A DNA stretch of 64,000 bases from Leptospira venezuelensis (GTDB lineage: Bacteria > Spirochaetota > Leptospiria > Leptospirales > Leptospiraceae). The notes under the pieces were generated by a model that worked only from the letters and a program-made list of their open reading frames with translations, did no database searches and was not told where the DNA came from. Location: contig NZ_NETS01000010.1 of the NCBI RefSeq assembly GCF_002150035.1, forward strand, positions 1,674,001 through 1,738,000. Reading direction: 5' to 3'. Below, piece after piece: positions 27,459-36,211 of this stretch (positions within the stretch are counted from its first letter, which is position 1; the number at the start of each line of letters is the position of its first letter). The translations under genes were made by a program, and so were the position numbers.

Positions 27459-28439
27459 GTGATCGGAATAATGGATTTATTGGCAAAATACGGCAAACTT
27501 AGACGCGGAAGCTGGGCGGTGCTCGTTTTCGTCTTTAGTTTGGCGATCGAGGCCGATACCGAACTAGACAAACAGTTTTTATCCGCGGTGAAAGAAGGGG
27601 ACCTTCGTAAGGTCGAGTTACTTCTGAACCAAGGGGCTACCGTTGATGCCAAGGATGACGATGGCCGTACTGCGATCATGCTCGCAGAAGGTGAGGACGT
27701 CGTTGAGTTTCTCATTAAACATGGAGCAAATATCAATGCCCAGGATGTGGATGGAAACTCCGTATTATTCTATCGTTTACTTCCCATCTTAAAAGTAAAA
27801 ATTCCGGATATGGACGATCTGGCTGAGGCAAAACGACTCATTGAGTCTGGCGCTCTCGTGGAATATTCTGCGCGCAAAGGTGAGGATCAAAAACCAGTTT
27901 CTCTTCTCAATATGGCGATCCGGAACCAGAGCCTCGTTCTAGTAAAATTTTTAATAGAGAATGGTGCTAACCCGAATCATGATCCCGGTGGGATCGAAGA
28001 ATATCCACTCTTCTTGGCTGTTGGAGGCGCTTCATCTCCTTCAAATTTGGCGATTGCTGAGTATTTATTAGCAAACGGTTCAAAAGCAGTCTTTACTAGT
28101 AGATTAAAGGATGTTCATACTCCAAACGGAACACATCAGATTGGTGCAAGAAATGCATTTCACTATGCTACAGAGCCTAAACAAACCGACCCAAAAATTT
28201 TAGATGTTTTAGCAAAGGCTGGGACAAATCTGAATCATAGAGATGCAGAAGGAAAAACTCCTCTCATGGAAGCTATCCAAAGAAAAAATATTTCTGCAGC
28301 TCAGAAATTGATCCAGCTCGGATCCGATCTTACTCTTGCGGATAACCAAGGTAAGACGGTACTAGATCTGGCAAAAGAATATCATCTGGATGAAATAGAG
28401 CGGATTTTGGCCGAAAAACTTTCTTCCAAGACACAATAA
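27459..28439 (+). CDS. Exported ankyrin-repeat protein
   Basis: The protein has up to 326 residues. The hydrophobic N-terminus (GSWAVLVFVFSLAIEADTE) looks like a signal peptide cleaved near residue 33. About six ankyrin repeats follow, for example LDKQFLSAVKEGDLRKVELL, KHGANINAQDVDGNS, ENGANPNHD and GKTPLMEAIQRKNISAAQKL. GTG 27459 (AGGATGGG upstream) and ATG 27471 (GGAATA upstream) are both credible starts. It is divergent from the amidase. Periplasmic ankyrin proteins bind partner proteins; none can be named here. Confidence 0.82.
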   Translation: MIGIMDLLAKYGKLRRGSWAVLVFVFSLAIEADTELDKQFLSAVKEGDLRKVELLLNQGATVDAKDDDGRTAIMLAEGEDVVEFLIKHGANINAQDVDGNSVLFYRLLPILKVKIPDMDDLAEAKRLIESGALVEYSARKGEDQKPVSLLNMAIRNQSLVLVKFLIENGANPNHDPGGIEEYPLFLAVGGASSPSNLAIAEYLLANGSKAVFTSRLKDVHTPNGTHQIGARNAFHYATEPKQTDPKILDVLAKAGTNLNHRDAEGKTPLMEAIQRKNISAAQKLIQLGSDLTLADNQGKTVLDLAKEYHLDEIERILAEKLSSKTQ

Positions 28440-28469
28440 TACAAAATCTCTTTAGTATACAGTTTTTAG

Positions 28470-28508
28470 AGTATACCGAACTAATATTTCGGCATAGGAT
28501 ACTTTTTT
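28470..28508 (+). terminator. Probable terminator after the ankyrin gene
   Basis: A two-part stem pairs AGTAT (28470-28474) with ATACT (28499-28503) and CCGAA (28476-28480) with TTCGG (28488-28492), with a bulge, and is followed directly by a run of Ts. It lies 31 bases past the ankyrin stop and well before the methylase gene. The bulge makes it weaker than the others. Confidence 0.4.
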
Positions 28509-28586
28509 CTAAAAACCTCTAACAATTGTAAGGTTGTCATGTAGATTCGTCGTCATATCAACGTTATATAGGCGAAAATTTCTTTC

Positions 28587-30299
28587 ATGATCATTCCATG
28601 CGAAGACAAAGTTGATCCTCCTCTAGAAAATTCGGATACTAAAGCCAAAGAAAAAGCTTTAGGACAATTCTTCACGCCTTCTGCCCTGGTGAGCCCTATG
28701 TTGGAATGGGTTTCAGAAACCAAAGCTATCTTAGAAGGGAAAAAAATTAAAATTTTAGATCCAGGGACAGGAGAAGGAATTTTTTTCCAAGAATTCCAGG
28801 ATCATTTTCCAAAACTAGATAGTGAATTTCACGGTTGGGAGATTGATCCAATACTACATGCGAAGTGTATACAAAACTTGGAGAAGGCGGGGATCTCCAA
28901 AAATCGTTTTCATTTGGTGTTAGGGGACTTCCTACAAAATGAAAAGAAAGAAAACTACGATATCATACTCTGCAATCCTCCTTATCTACGCCTCAGCCAT
29001 TCTAAACATGGAAAAAAAATGATCCGTCAATTCGCGGAGGACATCAAGGAGGAGATTCCTGGGACAGCAAATTTGTATGTCTTCTTTTTACTTCGTATAC
29101 TAAGGCTTTTAAGTCCTGGAGGAAGAGCCTCCATACTAGTTCCTTATGAATTCTTGAACGCTGGATATGGAGTTCCGATAAAAAAAGCGATTATTCAATC
29201 AGGATATCTTCGTCGTATACTTATCTTAGATTCTTCCTGGTCCTTGTTCACTGGAGCTGTGACTTCTTCTTGTATACTATACTTAGAAAATACAAGAGAG
29301 AAGGAAGAAGGTTTTCTTTGGTCAAGGACCTCTTCATTCATTAAAGGAGAAAGTATAGAGCTTTCCGAGATGATCTGGAGAAAAATCCGTCCTGATGCAG
29401 AAGCTAAGTGGACTAGATTATTGAGCGAAGACTCGGAACCGATACAAAACATAAAAAATGATGATAAAAATTCACCTAACAATAATTATGTGACTATGCC
29501 CGAAAAGAATCGTCAAGGATGGGTCCCTATCAAGGAATTTGGAAGTTTTAGGAGAGGAATTGCAACTGGTGACAATGGGTATTTTCTTTTATCCGAAAAA
29601 GACGCTTCGAACTTATCTATTCCTAAAAATTATCTAAGATCTTCTATCCCTAAAGCTCAGTATGCACTTTCTCCATTTTTTACAGGAGATGATTGGAACA
29701 CTTTGAAATCTCAAGGGGCCAAGGTTTGGCTTCTAGATGCAAAAGAAGTTCCGAACCCCAATGAACAAGAAGGTATCAATAAGTATCTGGAAGAAGGAAT
29801 AAAACGAGGTGTGCCTAAACGTTTTCTTCCTTCTAAAAGAAGGCCTTGGCATTCTCAGGAGAATAGAGGCCCTTGCAGAATTTTAGCTACTTCTTTCCAT
29901 AGAGCGGAAGTTCGATTCGTGTTTAACCAAAGTCCTGCAGTTCATCTTACATGCTTTCATGGATTTTCCGCAAAACCTGAGTATGCTCATTTTGAAGAAT
30001 ACTTATTTGCTTATCTGATCACTCCTCATGTCCGCAAAGAATTGGAATCCAGAACTAGAGAGTATGCTCAAGGATTACGAAAAGTAGAGCCTGGAGACCT
30101 GAATTCTCTTCTTGTACCTGATTTCAGAAAATTAAAAGAAGCAGAGAAGGAGAAGATCGGAAAATTACTCCATAATTATAGGAATATGATCCGTCCTTGG
30201 ACTCCTGGCCGCAGACAAAAAGGGGAAAAAGGGATCAGAAACCCGGAAGAAGAAGCAGTACTCAAAAGTATCGAGACTGAATTCTTAACCGGGCTATAA
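28587..30299 (+). CDS. N6-adenine DNA methyltransferase, TaqI/Eco57I-like, orphan
   Basis: The protein is 570 residues. KALGQFFTP opens the methylase; the AdoMet site is DPGTGEG at 58-64; the catalytic motif IV is NPPY at 130-133, the form used by gamma-class N6-adenine methylases. The C-terminal half (about 310-520) has the features of a TaqI-like target-recognition domain, including PWHSQENRGPCRILATSFHR and FAYLITPHVRKELESRT. No endonuclease domain or partner restriction gene is visible, so it is either an orphan methylase or a degraded type IIG protein. The target site is unknown. It converges with marR six bases away. Confidence 0.85.
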   Translation: MIIPCEDKVDPPLENSDTKAKEKALGQFFTPSALVSPMLEWVSETKAILEGKKIKILDPGTGEGIFFQEFQDHFPKLDSEFHGWEIDPILHAKCIQNLEKAGISKNRFHLVLGDFLQNEKKENYDIILCNPPYLRLSHSKHGKKMIRQFAEDIKEEIPGTANLYVFFLLRILRLLSPGGRASILVPYEFLNAGYGVPIKKAIIQSGYLRRILILDSSWSLFTGAVTSSCILYLENTREKEEGFLWSRTSSFIKGESIELSEMIWRKIRPDAEAKWTRLLSEDSEPIQNIKNDDKNSPNNNYVTMPEKNRQGWVPIKEFGSFRRGIATGDNGYFLLSEKDASNLSIPKNYLRSSIPKAQYALSPFFTGDDWNTLKSQGAKVWLLDAKEVPNPNEQEGINKYLEEGIKRGVPKRFLPSKRRPWHSQENRGPCRILATSFHRAEVRFVFNQSPAVHLTCFHGFSAKPEYAHFEEYLFAYLITPHVRKELESRTREYAQGLRKVEPGDLNSLLVPDFRKLKEAEKEKIGKLLHNYRNMIRPWTPGRRQKGEKGIRNPEEEAVLKSIETEFLTGL

Positions 30300-30305
30300 T
30301 AGTAG

Positions 30306-30731
30306 TTATTTTAAATTTTTATAAAGTTTATCTAAAAGCCGAACTAGGTCCTTCTTTTCCGGCTCAGTAAAACCTTTATAAAGACCTGCAAGCAATGATC
30401 TGGAAATTCCAAGCATCACTGGACGTATAGAGTAAGCTTTTCGTGTAAGTTGTAAATTGACTACCCTTTGGTCTTGGGTATCTCTTACTCTCTCCACATA
30501 ACCTAAATCTTGCAGTTTATCCACAAGAGCAGTGAGAGTAGACTTATCCCTATCTATCATCCGAGCTATGTCCTGCATCGGAACTCTTTTTGACATTGCA
30601 AGAGCGAATAGAATATCAGCATGGGTAGTGGTTAGCTGGCCCAGCCCCTTGTCCTTCAGTTCCGAATTCAAACGTCTATGGAATTCGTCCCTGATCCTAG
30701 AAATCAGATAAATAATCGTGCGAGGATTCAT
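30306..30731 (-). CDS. MarR-family transcriptional regulator
   Basis: The 141-residue protein has the MarR winged-helix layout: TTTHADILFALAMSKRVPMQ, the recognition helix region DKSTLTALVDKLQDLGYVER, and the wing RDTQDQRVVNLQLT. It usually binds as a dimer to palindromes and responds to small aromatic or oxidised ligands. It is encoded 17 bases after the MaoC hydratase on the same strand, so the two are likely co-transcribed. The palindrome upstream of maoC at 31300 is a candidate operator for a regulator of this operon, though it looks more TetR-like. Confidence 0.88.
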   Translation of the reverse strand: MNPRTIIYLISRIRDEFHRRLNSELKDKGLGQLTTTHADILFALAMSKRVPMQDIARMIDRDKSTLTALVDKLQDLGYVERVRDTQDQRVVNLQLTRKAYSIRPVMLGISRSLLAGLYKGFTEPEKKDLVRLLDKLYKNLK

Positions 30732-30748
30732 TTTAGAATTCCTTGCGA

Positions 30749-31213
30749 TTAGGCGAATTGGTAGAGATAGATCACTTCACCGATAGCAGCAGGTTTTGCC
30801 GCACCTTCTACTTCGAAGCTAAGCTTTAGGGTCATTCTTGCAGTACCTCTTAAGTCCTTCAATTCAACCAATTCTGCCCTGAGTTTCAGCTTGGAACCTA
30901 CCTTAACAGGATCTAAAAAGCGGAGTTTTTCCATTCCATAGTTAATCCCCATCTTGATGTTTCTTAATTCTAAGATCTGGCTTAGAAGATAAGGAGCCAT
31001 AGAAAGTGTAAGATACCCGTGAGCGATTGTTGTCCCGAAAGGAGATTCTTTGGCGGCTCTTGCCGGGTCAGTATGGATCCATTGGTGGTCCAAGGTCGCG
31101 TTTGCGAATGTATCGATTTGTGCCTGGGTGATTTCGTGAGCGTCGGATACGCCTAGTTCTTTTCCTTCGTATGCCTGTAATTCTGCGAAGCTGGAGAGTA
31201 CGAGTTTAGCCAT
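30749..31213 (-). CDS. MaoC-like (R)-specific enoyl-CoA hydratase
   Basis: This 154-residue hot-dog-fold protein carries the hydratase-2 signature: LDHQWIHTDP (Asp42, His47) and FGTTIAHGYLTLS. Asp and His in this arrangement are the catalytic pair that adds water to trans-2-enoyl-CoA. It resembles single-domain MaoC/NodN dehydratases. It is the first gene of a two-gene unit with marR. It is preceded by the 537-base intergenic region, and the palindrome at 31300-31315 lies about 90 bases before its ATG. The acyl chain length is unknown. Confidence 0.9.
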   Translation of the reverse strand: MAKLVLSSFAELQAYEGKELGVSDAHEITQAQIDTFANATLDHQWIHTDPARAAKESPFGTTIAHGYLTLSMAPYLLSQILELRNIKMGINYGMEKLRFLDPVKVGSKLKLRAELVELKDLRGTARMTLKLSFEVEGAAKPAAIGEVIYLYQFA

Positions 31214-31299
31214 TTGATTTTGTCCCTGTCAATGCTGGATCTATATGTCCAATATCCTGAGCCCATAAATAGTTTTGTCACCAACTTTTTAGGCAAAAC

Positions 31300-31315
31300 C
31301 AGAACGACTGTTCTG
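31300..31315. promoter_or_regulatory. Operator-like palindrome upstream of maoC
   Basis: CAGAAC and GTTCTG form perfect 6-base arms around GACT. The size and spacing suit a TetR-type dimer. It is about 85 bases upstream of the maoC-marR unit. The identical site at 31547-31561, in inverse orientation, lies ~190 bases before nuoA. Confidence 0.4.
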
Positions 31316-31561
31316 TTTGGTTATTAAAGTTTTCATGCAGAGAAGAAGAGGAAAAAGAGTCGCAGAGAGGAATTGGCACGCAGAGGCGCAAAGACGCAGA
31401 GTTTTGTATAGGGTTACTTTAATAATATTTTTCCATGACTCTTGTGTTCTCTCCGCGGCTTCGCGTCTCTGCGTGAGAATAAGAGCGCTGTGTCTCTGCA
31501 TGGAGTTTATTCATTTTATAAAAACTTAAAATACATTTTGAGAGATAGAACAGTCGTTCTG
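31300..31561. repeat. Palindrome-bounded intergenic element with CGCAGAG inverted repeats
   Basis: The 537-base gap 31214-31750 has no credible gene. It holds CAGAACGACTGTTCT at 31300-31314 and its exact inverse AGAACAGTCGTTCTG at 31547-31561. Between them are nested imperfect inverted repeats: ATGCAGAGA (31335-31343) against TCTCTGCAT (31493-31501), and a CACGCAGAG-type block at 31377-31401 against one ending CTCTGCGTG at 31449-31475. A further CTCTGCG block lies outside at 31577-31600. It may be a small non-autonomous mobile repeat or a regulatory region; no transposase or target-site duplication is seen. The segment 31600-31711 otherwise shows only TTCGAA-containing A/T tracts. Confidence 0.6.
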
Positions 31562-31711
31562 TTTTTTTCGAAAAAACTCTGCGTGATCTTTGCGGCTCTG
31601 ACTACCGTATTGAAAGGCGTTCTCATTTCGAAAAAAGGAGAATTGTAAAATTCGAAAATGATAGAATCCGGTCTTCTGACCTCTTACAAAGGCCCCGTTC
31701 GGGATTTTAGA

Positions 31712-31740
31712 TTGACATAGGCGAGTATAGGAGTTTGATA
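31712..31740 (+). promoter_or_regulatory. Possible promoter of the nuo operon
   Basis: A perfect TTGACA at 31712-31717 precedes nuoA. Seventeen bases on, at 31735-31740, the -10 region reads TTGATA, a poor match. The nuoA ATG follows only 10 bases later, so the transcript leader would be very short. The -35 is the only strong element. Confidence 0.35.
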
Positions 31741-31750
31741 GAAGTTAGAT

Positions 31751-32128
31751 ATGGGAAGTTCGCCGGACCATCTAGGCCCCCTGCTAATTCAATTCCTCTT
31801 GGGAGTAGGATTCTCCGCTCTCATACTCGGACTCGCGTTCCTTCTAAACCCCAAAAAAAAATCCAAACCTCACGATACTTTTGAGTGCGGTGTGCCTTAT
31901 TATGGGGATGCAAAAGGATTATTTAATATCAAGTTCTACTTGGTTGCAGTGCTGTTTATACTTTTCGATATAGAAGCGATCTTCCTTTTTCCATATGCCG
32001 TGAATTTAAAATCGTTCAAAGAGGCGGGACTTGGGAATTTTCTTCTGATAGAGATGTTTGTTTTTATTTTCACCCTCGTGGTTGGACTGTATTATATTCG
32101 GAAGAAGGGTGCCTTAGAATGGGATTAA
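31751..32128 (+). CDS. nuoA: NADH-quinone oxidoreductase subunit A
   Basis: NuoA is a membrane-arm subunit of complex I at the junction with the quinone site. The 125-residue protein has three helices, the conserved FECGVPYYGDAKG loop with its cysteine between helices 1 and 2, and LFILFDIEAIFLFP in helix 2. It begins the 12-gene nuo operon and overlaps nuoB by 10 bases. No strong ribosome site precedes the ATG, consistent with a very short or absent leader. Confidence 0.95.
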   Translation: MGSSPDHLGPLLIQFLLGVGFSALILGLAFLLNPKKKSKPHDTFECGVPYYGDAKGLFNIKFYLVAVLFILFDIEAIFLFPYAVNLKSFKEAGLGNFLLIEMFVFIFTLVVGLYYIRKKGALEWD

Positions 32129-32679
32129 ACGAACAACTCGCTCAACCCGGATCGTCTTACGGAGATTCTTTTCAGATCGCTACGGTTGATTCCGTAATCA
32201 ATTGGGGAAGAAGTTACTCCTTATGGCCTTATCCTTTTGCGACTGCATGTTGCGGGATAGAATACATGAGTACCTCCTGTGCGGATTATGATATTGCCAG
32301 ATTCGGAGCGGAAAGACCTTCTTTCTCTCCTAGACAGGCTGACATGATCTTAGTTCTTGGGACTATCACTTATAAAATGGCTCCGGTGCTTCGTGAAATT
32401 TATGACCAATTGGCCGAACCAAAGTTTGTGATCAGCTACGGAGCTTGTGCTTCTTCCGGTGGAATGTTCCATGCTTACTCTGTTTTACAGGGAATAGATA
32501 GGATTCTTCCTGTGGATCTATATGTTCCAGGTTGTCCTCCTAGGCCAGAAGCGCTATTAGATGCTGTAATCAAACTTCAGGAAAAAGTAAAAACCCAAGG
32601 TTTAGAAGCCAGAAGACAGGAAGTAATGGATAAGATCCGGGAAATGAACGAAAGAAACAAACCCCTGGTCGTCCAATGA
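32119..32679 (+). CDS. nuoB: NADH-quinone oxidoreductase subunit B
   Basis: NuoB carries the terminal 4Fe-4S cluster N2 that passes electrons to quinone. The 186-residue protein retains all four ligands: tandem Cys44-Cys45 in ATACCGIEYM, Cys110 in SYGACAS and Cys139 in VPGCPPRPE. It overlaps nuoA at its start and nuoC at its stop (ATGA). Intact ligands imply that a working electron path reaches N2, although the subunits normally upstream of it (NuoG, NuoI) are not encoded here. Confidence 0.96.
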   Translation: MGLNEQLAQPGSSYGDSFQIATVDSVINWGRSYSLWPYPFATACCGIEYMSTSCADYDIARFGAERPSFSPRQADMILVLGTITYKMAPVLREIYDQLAEPKFVISYGACASSGGMFHAYSVLQGIDRILPVDLYVPGCPPRPEALLDAVIKLQEKVKTQGLEARRQEVMDKIREMNERNKPLVVQ

Positions 32680-33197
32680 AAGAAACAATCCAGAGTTTCC
32701 TAAAAGACAAATTCTCTCATTTTATTTCCAAGGAAGAAGAAATACTCACAAATCTTCCTACATTCTTCTTAAAGCCGGAAGGTATCGTCCCTGTTCTTTC
32801 CGCATTAAAAACAGCTCCAGGAATTGAACTGAATTATCTAAACGATCTGACAGCAATCGATTGGTTGGGTAAAAAAACTCCAAGATTCGAAGTCTGTTAC
32901 CTTCTCCGCTCCGGAAACAAATCCTCTACAAAAGTGCAATTTCGCGTGGCTTTAGAAGAAGATGAGCAAGTTCCAAGTATTATAAGTATTTTTAAAGGTG
33001 CTAACTGGCCGGAAAGAGAAGTTTATGATCTATTCGGTATTCGTTTTGCAGGCCATCCTAGAATGGATCGTCTCATCATGCCTGATAATTTCCAAGGGCA
33101 TCCATTAAGAAAAGATTATCCATTAGAAGGTTTTGGCCAAGACTATCTGGTAGAGGACCTTCTCACAATCCACTTAAAAGAAGATATGGAGGCTTAA
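32676..33197 (+). CDS. nuoC: NADH-quinone oxidoreductase subunit C
   Basis: This is the 30-kDa-type subunit of the hydrophilic arm, bound to NuoD. The 173-residue protein has the family signature WPEREVYDLFGIRFAGHP near residues 109-126 and LRKDYPLEGFG close to the end. It is separate from nuoD, not fused as in E. coli. ATGA coupling to nuoB, and one base to nuoD. Confidence 0.95.
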   Translation: MKETIQSFLKDKFSHFISKEEEILTNLPTFFLKPEGIVPVLSALKTAPGIELNYLNDLTAIDWLGKKTPRFEVCYLLRSGNKSSTKVQFRVALEEDEQVPSIISIFKGANWPEREVYDLFGIRFAGHPRMDRLIMPDNFQGHPLRKDYPLEGFGQDYLVEDLLTIHLKEDMEA

Positions 33198-33198
33198 G

Positions 33199-34421
33199 AT
33201 GGCAGCGATGTATGAAAAGACAGCGGAACATTTCAGCCTCAAACAGAAAAAACTCCCAGAAGGACATCTTCTTGTAAACCTAGGGCCTTCTCACCCTTCT
33301 ACTCACGGGATCTTGCAGAATGTGATCCAGCTAGATGGAGAAAGGGTAGTGGATGCAGAATCTGTGATTGGTTATGTACATCGCAGTTTCGAAAAATTAG
33401 GAGAACGTTATACTTATAATCAGTTCTTAGTCTGCACCGACAGGATGAACTACGTATCCACTCCTTTGAATAATATTGGATGGATACTTACTGTCGAAAA
33501 AATGCTCCAGATAGAAGTTCCGGATAAGGTCACTTACGTTCGGATGATCGTCTCTGAACTTTCTCGTGTGATGGACCATATTATCTGCAATGGTATCTTG
33601 GGTGTGGATCTTGGTGCATTCTCTGGGATGTTACATTTATTCCATCATAGAGAGAATATCTATCAAGTCTTAGAAAAACTCACAGGTGCAAGACTTACCA
33701 CTACATTCTGTAGAGTAGGTGGACTCGAAAAAGATATTTATCCCGAATTCGAAAAGGATGTGAAGACGATCATCAAGGGTCTTCGTCCTGCGATAGAAGA
33801 GTTCCAGTCATTACTCGTAAATAATAGAATTTTTATGGATAGAACGGAAGGTGTGGGAGGTATTTCTGCAGAAGATGCTATCTCTTACGGTTATTCCGGC
33901 CCTAACTTGAGAGCTGCAGGAGTTCCTTGGGATATTCGTAAGGACGATCCTTATATGTTCTATGATAAGGTGGACTTCGATATTCCTGTAGGAGAGGACG
34001 GTTCCGTTCTTCATAGGACGCTTGTACGTATGGAAGAGATGAGACAATCTCTTCGTATTGTAGAACAGCTGATCAACGGTCTTCCAACAGGCGCTCACCA
34101 TGCGGACATTCCTCATATTTATCTTCCGGACAAGAGCAAGGTTTATAAGAATATGGAAGAGTTGATCTACCATTTCAAATTGATCATGCACGGTATCAAA
34201 GTTCCTAAGGGTGAATATTATATGGCAACCGAGGCCGCTAACGGTGAACTCGGATTTTATATCGTTTCCGAAGGGGAGAAGTCTCCTTGGAGAGTACATG
34301 TTCGCAGGCCATGTTTCTGGTTTTATCAATCTTTCCCTGAATTAGTAAAAGGTTCACTTCTTGCGGATACGGTCGCTACTATGAGTTCTATGAATGTGAT
34401 CGCAGGGGAGTTGGACTGCTG

Positions 34422-34422
<1 letters not shown>
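33199..34422 (+). CDS. nuoD: NADH-quinone oxidoreductase subunit D
   Basis: NuoD (49-kDa type) forms the quinone pocket with NuoB. The 407-residue protein shows GPSHPSTHGILQ, with the two histidines of the quinone site, YVHRSFEKLGE, FCRVGGLEKD and the C-terminal RRPCFWFYQSFPE region. Its last base is the first base of nuoE. Length and motifs are normal. Confidence 0.95.
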
Positions 34423-34901
<479 letters not shown>

Positions 34902-34912
34902 GGGGAAACGTT

Positions 34913-36208
34913 ATGGCAGAAATGAAAATCCTTACTAAATTTATAGATGATCCTCGTTCGAATGAATTAGAATTTTATGAATCAGTTCACGGCTATGACG
35001 GAATGAAAAAGGCTCTGTCAATTGCGCCGGAAGAAATTATAGAGATCGTCAAAAAATCAGGTTTGAGAGGAAGAGGAGGCGCTGGTTTCCCTACGGGACT
35101 TAAATGGTCCTTTATTCCAAAAGATATTCCAAAACCAAAATATCTTATCTGTAATGCGGACGAGGGAGAACCTGGAACATTCAAAGATCGTAAACTGATT
35201 GAGAACCTTCCCCACCAGATCATCGAGGGAATGGTGATCGGTGCTAAAGCGATCGGTGCAAACAAAGGATTTTTTTATATCCGCGGAGAGTTCAATAAAG
35301 GTATCGACTCCATGCAAAAGGCGATCGATGAAGCCTATGCAAAAGGGTATCTGGGAAAAAATATCCTAGGCAGCGGATTTGATTTTGATCTGGTATTATA
35401 TGCAGGAGCAGGTGCTTATATCTGCGGAGAAGAAACTGCTCTCATCAATTCTTTGGAAGGTCGTAGGGGCCATCCAAGATTAAAACCTCCATTTCCTGCT
35501 GTTTCAGGTTTATATCGTTGTCCTACTGTGGTGAATAACGTGGAAACTTTTTCTACTGTTCCTCATATTTTGGACAAGGGCGCAGATTGGTATTCTAAGA
35601 TAGGTACCGAAAAATCTCCAGGCACTCGTTTGTTCTCTGTTTCTGGTCATGTAAAAAGGCCTGGAGTGTACGAGATCGAACTTGGGACTCCTTTATTAGA
35701 ATTAGTGAATGATCTTTGCGGCGGAATGCTGGACGATGTTCCGTTAAAAGCTGTGATCCCGGGGGGTTCTTCCGTTCCTATCCTGACAGCAGAAGAATGT
35801 AAAACCGCAAATATGGATTTCGAATCCATGGCGGCTCATAAGACAATGCTTGGTTCCGGAGCGGTGATCGTGATCGGAGAAGGTACTGACCTTGTAGAAA
35901 CCACTTACAGATTTGCAAGATTTTACGCTCATGAGTCCTGCGGGCAATGTACTCCATGTAGAGAAGGTACTCATTGGGTAAGGGACCTGCTTCATAAGAT
36001 CAGAGAAGGAGAAGGCACAAGTGCAGACTTGGATCTAATTCTTTCTTTGGCTAGAAATATGGAAGGCGGAACTACAATCTGTCCTTTATCCGACGCATGT
36101 GTGGGTGCAGTAAGGCCTACTATCTTAAAATTCAAACATGAATTCGAAGCCAGATTAAAAGACAAAGCAGGCAAAGAAGAACAAATTCCTGCTCGGACTG
36201 GAGTCTAA
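34913..36208 (+). CDS. nuoF: NADH-quinone oxidoreductase subunit F
   Basis: NuoF (51-kDa type) binds FMN, NADH and 4Fe-4S cluster N3. The 431-residue protein has GLRGRGGAGFPTGLKWSF for nucleotide binding, NADEGEPGTFKDR for FMN, and cluster ligands Cys343, Cys346, Cys349 (SCGQCTPCREG) and Cys390 (TTICPLSD). The stop is followed after three bases by nuoH. In most bacteria nuoG stands between these two genes, so its absence is a clean gap and not a degraded gene. Confidence 0.96.
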   Translation: MAEMKILTKFIDDPRSNELEFYESVHGYDGMKKALSIAPEEIIEIVKKSGLRGRGGAGFPTGLKWSFIPKDIPKPKYLICNADEGEPGTFKDRKLIENLPHQIIEGMVIGAKAIGANKGFFYIRGEFNKGIDSMQKAIDEAYAKGYLGKNILGSGFDFDLVLYAGAGAYICGEETALINSLEGRRGHPRLKPPFPAVSGLYRCPTVVNNVETFSTVPHILDKGADWYSKIGTEKSPGTRLFSVSGHVKRPGVYEIELGTPLLELVNDLCGGMLDDVPLKAVIPGGSSVPILTAEECKTANMDFESMAAHKTMLGSGAVIVIGEGTDLVETTYRFARFYAHESCGQCTPCREGTHWVRDLLHKIREGEGTSADLDLILSLARNMEGGTTICPLSDACVGAVRPTILKFKHEFEARLKDKAGKEEQIPARTGV

Positions 36209-36211
36209 ACC

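Noticed and set aside
31335..31600. CGCAGAG words as a possible CRISPR array
   Set aside because: Copies are imperfect, in both orientations and unevenly spaced; there are no unique spacers of even length and no cas genes.
31289..31648. Short overlapping open frames of 68-70 residues in the intergenic repeat region
   Set aside because: They read through inverted repeats in both directions, have Arg/Cys/Leu-rich low-complexity content and no ribosome sites.
33811..34329. 172-residue open frame antisense to nuoD
   Set aside because: Shadow of a highly conserved gene; no motif and no start context.
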